From the NCBI GenBank assembly GCA_902801565.1, contig CADCIX010000001.1:107702-171701 (forward strand): 64,000 nucleotides of DNA, in the 5' to 3' direction. The DNA is from an uncultured Veillonellaceae bacterium (GTDB lineage Bacteria > Bacillota > Negativicutes > Selenomonadales > Selenomonadaceae). The first letter of the stretch is position 1, and each line of letters begins with the position of its first letter. The notes under the pieces were generated by a model that was not told the DNA's origin, ran no database searches, and saw only the letters and a program-made list of their open reading frames with translations. The position numbers and the translations under genes were made by a program. Below, one piece after another: positions 60,722 through 64,000 of this stretch.

Positions 60722-62029
60722 TCACGGTTCCAGCATGGCCCATTCATAGGAAAAGAGGTAACAGGAGCTCGCTGTGGTCTTCTCCCAGTTTTCCTGGATG
60801 CGGTCAGACACATTGGTGAGATGTTCCTTTTCGATGTCGGACAGGAGCACGATGAATTTCGTGCCGTTCTTTGTGACCATATCCCCTTTGCGGAGGGTGG
60901 AGCAGAGGACGGAGATGAATTGCTCCTCTGCCTCGGCATGGGAAACCTTGGGATTTCCATAGCGGTTCAGGTTCAGGAGCAGGATGCAGGCAGATTTCTT
61001 GTAGATCTTGAGGGTGCGCTTGAGGTAGCGATATACCGCACGGAAGCCGTCGAAGGGAAGTTGGAGCGCTCCTTCGGTTTGGTTGCGCTCACCAAGTATG
61101 GTTTCGATATGGGAGATGCTTGCATTGTTTGCAGTGTCGGCATCCGCATCTTCTTGTTCCTTGAAGATGCAGTAGCCGTGTTTTCCGTTCTGCTTTACGG
61201 TGTAGAGCGCCTTGTCCGCCTTCTTGTACAGTTCGTCGAAATCCTTTCCGCCGGCAGGGACAAAGACGCAGCCCATGGAGGCGCCGAGAGGGATATTCAT
61301 ATCCTCTCCCATCAGTGCCTTGGCAGCTTTTAGGACGCTCTTGTTGATGAATTCCGATTTATGGGCAATGCCCGTCTCATCCAGCATGCCGTGGCAGAAG
61401 GCAATGAACTCGTCGCCTCCCAGACGTCCGACGATGTCGGTGGGGCGCACAGCGGCACGGAGGATGTCCGCAAAGCTGATGAGCACCTTGTCGCCCATGG
61501 CGTGCCCATGAATATCATTGACCAGCTTGAAGCTGTCGAGATCGATCATGAGGAGCGCCCCGCTGGCACGTTTGCAGACAGCAGTAAGTTCTTGCTCGGA
61601 GGAACTCTTGTTCAGGAGTCCTGTCAGGGCATCGGTGCTGGCATGCTTCTTGAGCCCCTGGATGCGGTCCATGGTCTGCAGGATATTCCCCACACGGCGC
61701 AAGAGCACATCGGCACGGAAGGGCTTGCGGATGAAATCCATGGCACCATTGTCAAACCCTCTGCTTTCCACTTCCTCGTCCTGATCGGCTGTCATGAACA
61801 TGAAGGGAATGGTATCATGGTATTTCTCCTGCAAGGCAAGCTGGAGCTCGTATCCGGACATGCCGGGCATGCGAAGGTCGGAAAGGACCATGTCGGGCTT
61901 TTCGCGCTGATAGACCTCGATGGCTTCTTTGCCTGAGGTTGCGCAGATGACCTTGTACTGGCTGGCAAGGATGTTTTCCGTTATAAGCAGGGAGACTTTC
62001 ATATCGTCAACAACGAGTATCGTTTTCAT
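60722..62029 (-). CDS. Response regulator diguanylate cyclase (REC-GGDEF) with degenerate second GGDEF
   Basis: This 435-aa protein makes c-di-GMP under phosphorelay control. The REC domain (1-120) has the acceptor Asp51 and Lys102. The GGDEF domain (about 130-290) has an intact GGDEF (204-208) and an inhibitory RxxD site (RPTD, 195-198). Residues ~310-435 look like a second cyclase fold in which the signature is lost ('DMVTKNGTKFIVLL'). ATG at 62029 is chosen over an upstream ATG inside the repeat. It is divergent from an HPt gene and has a repeat-family promoter. Confidence 0.9.
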   Translation of the reverse strand: MKTILVVDDMKVSLLITENILASQYKVICATSGKEAIEVYQREKPDMVLSDLRMPGMSGYELQLALQEKYHDTIPFMFMTADQDEEVESRGFDNGAMDFIRKPFRADVLLRRVGNILQTMDRIQGLKKHASTDALTGLLNKSSSEQELTAVCKRASGALLMIDLDSFKLVNDIHGHAMGDKVLISFADILRAAVRPTDIVGRLGGDEFIAFCHGMLDETGIAHKSEFINKSVLKAAKALMGEDMNIPLGASMGCVFVPAGGKDFDELYKKADKALYTVKQNGKHGYCIFKEQEDADADTANNASISHIETILGERNQTEGALQLPFDGFRAVYRYLKRTLKIYKKSACILLLNLNRYGNPKVSHAEAEEQFISVLCSTLRKGDMVTKNGTKFIVLLSDIEKEHLTNVSDRIQENWEKTTASSCYLFSYEWAMLEP

Positions 62030-62060
62030 ATCATTCGCTCCTTCACCGGCTCTTAAGATT

Positions 62061-62133
62061 ATTATAACGCATTGTTCAAATTTTGCCAAAGGCAAAATAT
62101 TCAAAAGGCAAAATATTCAAATTGACATTTCGA
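62061..62133 (-). repeat. Repeat-family promoter of the REC-GGDEF gene
   Basis: Read on the minus strand, the unit begins GAAATGTCAAT, carries an extra TATTTTGCCTTTT copy, then the dyad TTTTGCC-TTT-GGCAAAA (62097-62081). TTGGCA (62089-62084) and TATAAT (62066-62061) are 17 bp apart. It is the only copy in this window facing the minus strand. Confidence 0.8.
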
Positions 62134-62149
62134 AAAGGAGGCGGTCATC

Positions 62150-62488
62150 ATGCTGACCATTGAGAAACTTGCCGAGTTTGGCATAGATACCAAGGAGGGC
62201 CTTGCACGATGCATGAACAATGAGACGTTCTATTATAAGATGCTGGCCATGGGGCTTGGGAATGAATATTTTGAGTCCTTGGAGACGTTTTTGGCGGAAG
62301 GCAGGCTCGATGAGGCATTCGAGGCAGCCCATGCCCTGAAAGGCGTGATGGGAAATCTTGCCCTGACGCCGCTCTATGAGCCCTTGTCGGAAATCACGGA
62401 GCTCCTGCGTGCCCGCAAGGTGGCAGAGTATGCTGCCATGTACAAGCCCGTCAAGGAACTGCGGGACAAATTGCTGGCACTGTGCTGA
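62150..62488 (+). CDS. HPt phosphotransfer protein
   Basis: This 112-aa stand-alone histidine phosphotransfer protein has the phospho-accepting His61 in AAHALKGVMGNL. The flanking helices match the HPt four-helix bundle. AAGGAGG precedes the ATG. It is transcribed divergently from the REC-GGDEF gene, its likely partner, and may pass phosphate to or from that receiver. No hybrid histidine kinase is in the window. Confidence 0.87.
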   Translation: MLTIEKLAEFGIDTKEGLARCMNNETFYYKMLAMGLGNEYFESLETFLAEGRLDEAFEAAHALKGVMGNLALTPLYEPLSEITELLRARKVAEYAAMYKPVKELRDKLLALC

Positions 62489-62532
62489 TATGCATAGTAG
62501 TGTAAACCCTCGTTCAACGGGAGGTGCTGGCG

Positions 62533-64000
62533 ATGCAGGAAAGAAAGCGTCCCATGCCTGTGGGCATCGAGGATTTTGGGGAATTGATCCAGAGGGACTA
62601 TTATTTCGTTGACAAGACCCGGTTCATCCGGGAATTATTGGATGCCCAGGGAAAGATTACCCTGATTACCCGTCCCCGTCGTTTCGGCAAGACACTGACA
62701 CTCTCCATGTTGCGGTATTTCTTTGACTTGGAGAACGCAGAGGAAAACAGGGAACTCTTCCAAGGGCTGGATATCGAGCGGGCGGGGACCCAGTACATGA
62801 AGGAGCAGGGAACAAGGCCCGTGGTGTTCCTCACGTTGAAAGATATCCGAAGTGACTGCTGGGAAGGGGAACGGGAAAAATTCGCTCTAATCCTGTCATA
62901 TTTATACCAGAATTATCTTTTTTTATTGGAATCTCCTGCATTGACAGAGGTAGACCATGAAGTATTTCGGAACATTTGGAAGAGAACTGGAGGCCGTGCG
63001 GAGATGGAGGGTGCTATAACCAGCCTTTGCCGCATGCTGGAAAAGTATCATGGGAAAAAGCCCATCCTCCTTCTGGACGAGTACGATGCACCCATCCTTT
63101 CTGCCTGGGAGAATGGCTATTATAAGGAAGGCATCGATTTTATGCGGGGCTTCCTTGGTTCTGCCCTCAAAACAAATCCATCCTTGTGGGCAGCTGTCCT
63201 GACGGGGGTGACACGGGTCTCCAAGGAGAGCATCTTTTCCGGCCTCAACAATCTGGATGTGTGCGGTGTCCTGTCCGATACCTATGCCGATGCTTTTGGC
63301 TTTACTCAGGAGGAAGCGGCAAGGCTCATGGAAGAATGCGGCGTGGGGGACAAGTTGCCGGAACTGAAGAAATGGTATGACGGCTATCGCTTCGGGCAGG
63401 TGGAAATCTACAATCCCTGGTCGGTGATCAACTTCATCAGGAATGGTTGCAAGTTTCAGCGTTACTGGATCAATGTCTCGGGCAACAGCATCCTGAAAGT
63501 CCTGTTGGAGCATGTGGATGAGAAGCGCAGGGAGGAACTTCATCAACTGCTCCAATTGGGAGAGGCCTCGGTGGAGGCATTGGTGGACGAGGGCACGGTT
63601 TACTCTGATATTCGGGAGGACGAGAATGCCCTCTATATGATGCTTCTGACCACGGGCTACCTGAAGTCCATTGAGACCTGGCAGGATCGTCGCGGGCGGT
63701 GGTGGTGCCGTCTGCAGATCCACCGTCCATCTCATCGATGCCTCCGGACAAAAGAAGAACTATGCGGTCTCCTCGCTGAAAAGCAAGTGAGTAGTGAGAA
63801 GCAGTTTTGGGCACGGCGCAGGCCGTGCCTTTTCTGTCTTCAGGAACTATGCTATACTGAAGGCAAGAGAAAGTGCAATATGGAGGTGTTTGCCATGCAG
63901 GAAAGAAAACGCCCCATGCCTGTGGGTATTGAGGATTTCAAGAAACTGGTGCAGGGGGAGTATTATTTCGTTGACAAGACCCGATTCCTTCGGGACTTGA
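62533..64000 (+). CDS. AAA-ATPase-like protein, 3' end replaced and frame open into the next copy
   Basis: The frame from ATG 62533 (GGGAGGTG upstream) has no stop before the window ends. Residues 1-~395 match the AAA-ATPase_like/PD-(D/E)XK family: 'VGIEDFGELI', 'YYFVDKTRFI', P-loop RPRRFGKT (about 52-59), Walker B ILLLDEYDAP and 'WYDGYRFG'. Homology stops at about 63715 (WWCRLQI). The C-terminal nuclease domain is missing, and unrelated sequence containing another gene's tail and a terminator follows. The frame then runs in phase into a second copy at 63895. It is probably a disrupted gene, though a fusion protein is possible. Confidence 0.75.
   Translation, partial: MQERKRPMPVGIEDFGELIQRDYYFVDKTRFIRELLDAQGKITLITRPRRFGKTLTLSMLRYFFDLENAEENRELFQGLDIERAGTQYMKEQGTRPVVFLTLKDIRSDCWEGEREKFALILSYLYQNYLFLLESPALTEVDHEVFRNIWKRTGGRAEMEGAITSLCRMLEKYHGKKPILLLDEYDAPILSAWENGYYKEGIDFMRGFLGSALKTNPSLWAAVLTGVTRVSKESIFSGLNNLDVCGVLSDTYADAFGFTQEEAARLMEECGVGDKLPELKKWYDGYRFGQVEIYNPWSVINFIRNGCKFQRYWINVSGNSILKVLLEHVDEKRREELHQLLQLGEASVEALVDEGTVYSDIREDENALYMMLLTTGYLKSIETWQDRRGRWWCRLQIHRPSHRCLRTKEELCGLLAEKQVSSEKQFWARRRPCLFCLQELCYTEGKRKCNMEVFAMQERKRPMPVGIEDFKKLVQGEYYFVDKTRFLRDL
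63690..63790 (+). pseudogene. Tail of an unidentified gene joined to the first AAA copy
   Basis: In the second reading frame this stretch reads GGGGAVCRSTVHLIDASG, continues QKKNYAVSSLKSK, and stops with TGA at 63788-63790. A good terminator follows 19 bp later. It looks like the true 3' end of another gene whose front part was lost when it was joined to the AAA-ATPase-like gene. The family is not recognised, and the exact junction is uncertain (about 63690-63720). Confidence 0.4.
63810..63835 (+). terminator. Terminator between the two AAA copies
   Basis: GGCACGGC (63810-63817) and GCCGTGCC (63822-63829) form a perfect stem with a GCAG loop, followed by TTTTCT. It would stop most transcription of the first copy before the second. 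Confidence 0.85.
63895..64000 (+). CDS. Second AAA-ATPase-like gene, 5' part only
   Basis: The N-terminal 35 residues are visible before the window ends. They match the first copy almost residue for residue (MQERKRPMPVGIEDF, then YYFVDKTRF). GGAGGTG precedes the ATG, as in copy one, and TATACT at 63853-63858 may be its -10. It is a tandem paralogue of the gene at 62533, in the same reading frame. Confidence 0.75.
   Translation, partial: MQERKRPMPVGIEDFKKLVQGEYYFVDKTRFLRDL

Noticed and set aside
62584..62834. Minus-strand frame inside the first AAA-ATPase-like gene
   Set aside because: The plus strand carries a continuous family match with P-loop and Walker B; the minus frame has no independent support.

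Overview
The window looks like chromosome of a Negativicutes bacterium, probably Selenomonadaceae (Selenomonas or Mitsuokella-like). Gene order and content are Firmicutes-type: ctsR-mcsA-mcsB-clpC-radA, cmk-plsC-ispH-rpsA, DUF512-der-plsY, rbgA-rnhB-ylqG-ylqH, and dnaG-rpoD-trmK-nif3. Yet it also encodes outer-membrane beta-barrel proteins, as expected of diderm Firmicutes. A chemoreceptor and FliK/FlhB-related genes suggest motility. Most genes are GC-rich; a few AT-rich cassettes stand out.

Layout. 1-2.5 kb: molybdate transport genes (modA tail, modC, modB) interrupted by an AT-rich toxin-antitoxin pair. 2.5-5 kb: guaB and a DUF1848 gene. 5-12.6 kb: the CtsR heat-shock/arginine-phosphorylation operon, radA and a D,D-carboxypeptidase. 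12.7-17.3 kb: an exported protein with RelA/SpoT synthetase motifs, two unknown proteins, a HAD phosphatase and a fructosamine-kinase relative. 17.4-21 kb: a pyruvate/oxaloacetate carboxyltransferase and a chemoreceptor. 21-25 kb: an unusual arginine-repeat/coiled-coil/outer-membrane barrel protein with a GspE-like ATPase. 25-36 kb (minus strand): a seven-gene exopolysaccharide operon. It holds an SLH-like porin, an aminosugar-type nucleotide-sugar dehydrogenase, a PilZ-fused processive glycosyltransferase, three proteins with NodB-type deacetylase domains and a GH18-like lipoprotein. 36-45 kb: dacF, rluB, a flavoprotein, aroA, cmk, plsC, ispH, rpsA and DUF512. 45.5-46.7 kb: an AT-rich two-gene cassette. 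46.8-60.7 kb: der, plsY, an ArsB/NhaD-type transporter, rbgA, rnhB, FliK-like and FlhB-C-like genes, dgt, dnaG, rpoD, tRNA-Asn, trmK and nif3. 60.7-64 kb: a REC-GGDEF protein divergent from an HPt protein, then tandem AAA-ATPase-like genes, the first of which has lost its 3' end.

Connections. The same promoter cassette precedes five unrelated genes or operons: ctsR, the arginine-repeat barrel gene, the AT-rich cassette, the FlhB-C-like gene and the REC-GGDEF gene. It consists of a TTTTGCC/GGCAAAA dyad over the -35, a 17-18 bp spacer and TATAAT. At three of these loci it sits at the end of longer ~97-bp structured repeats. The diguanylate cyclase and the PilZ-fused glycosyltransferase are possible partners in c-di-GMP control of exopolysaccharide, though they are 25 kb apart and the link is inferred. 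No CRISPR array, rRNA operon, prophage or intact insertion sequence was seen.
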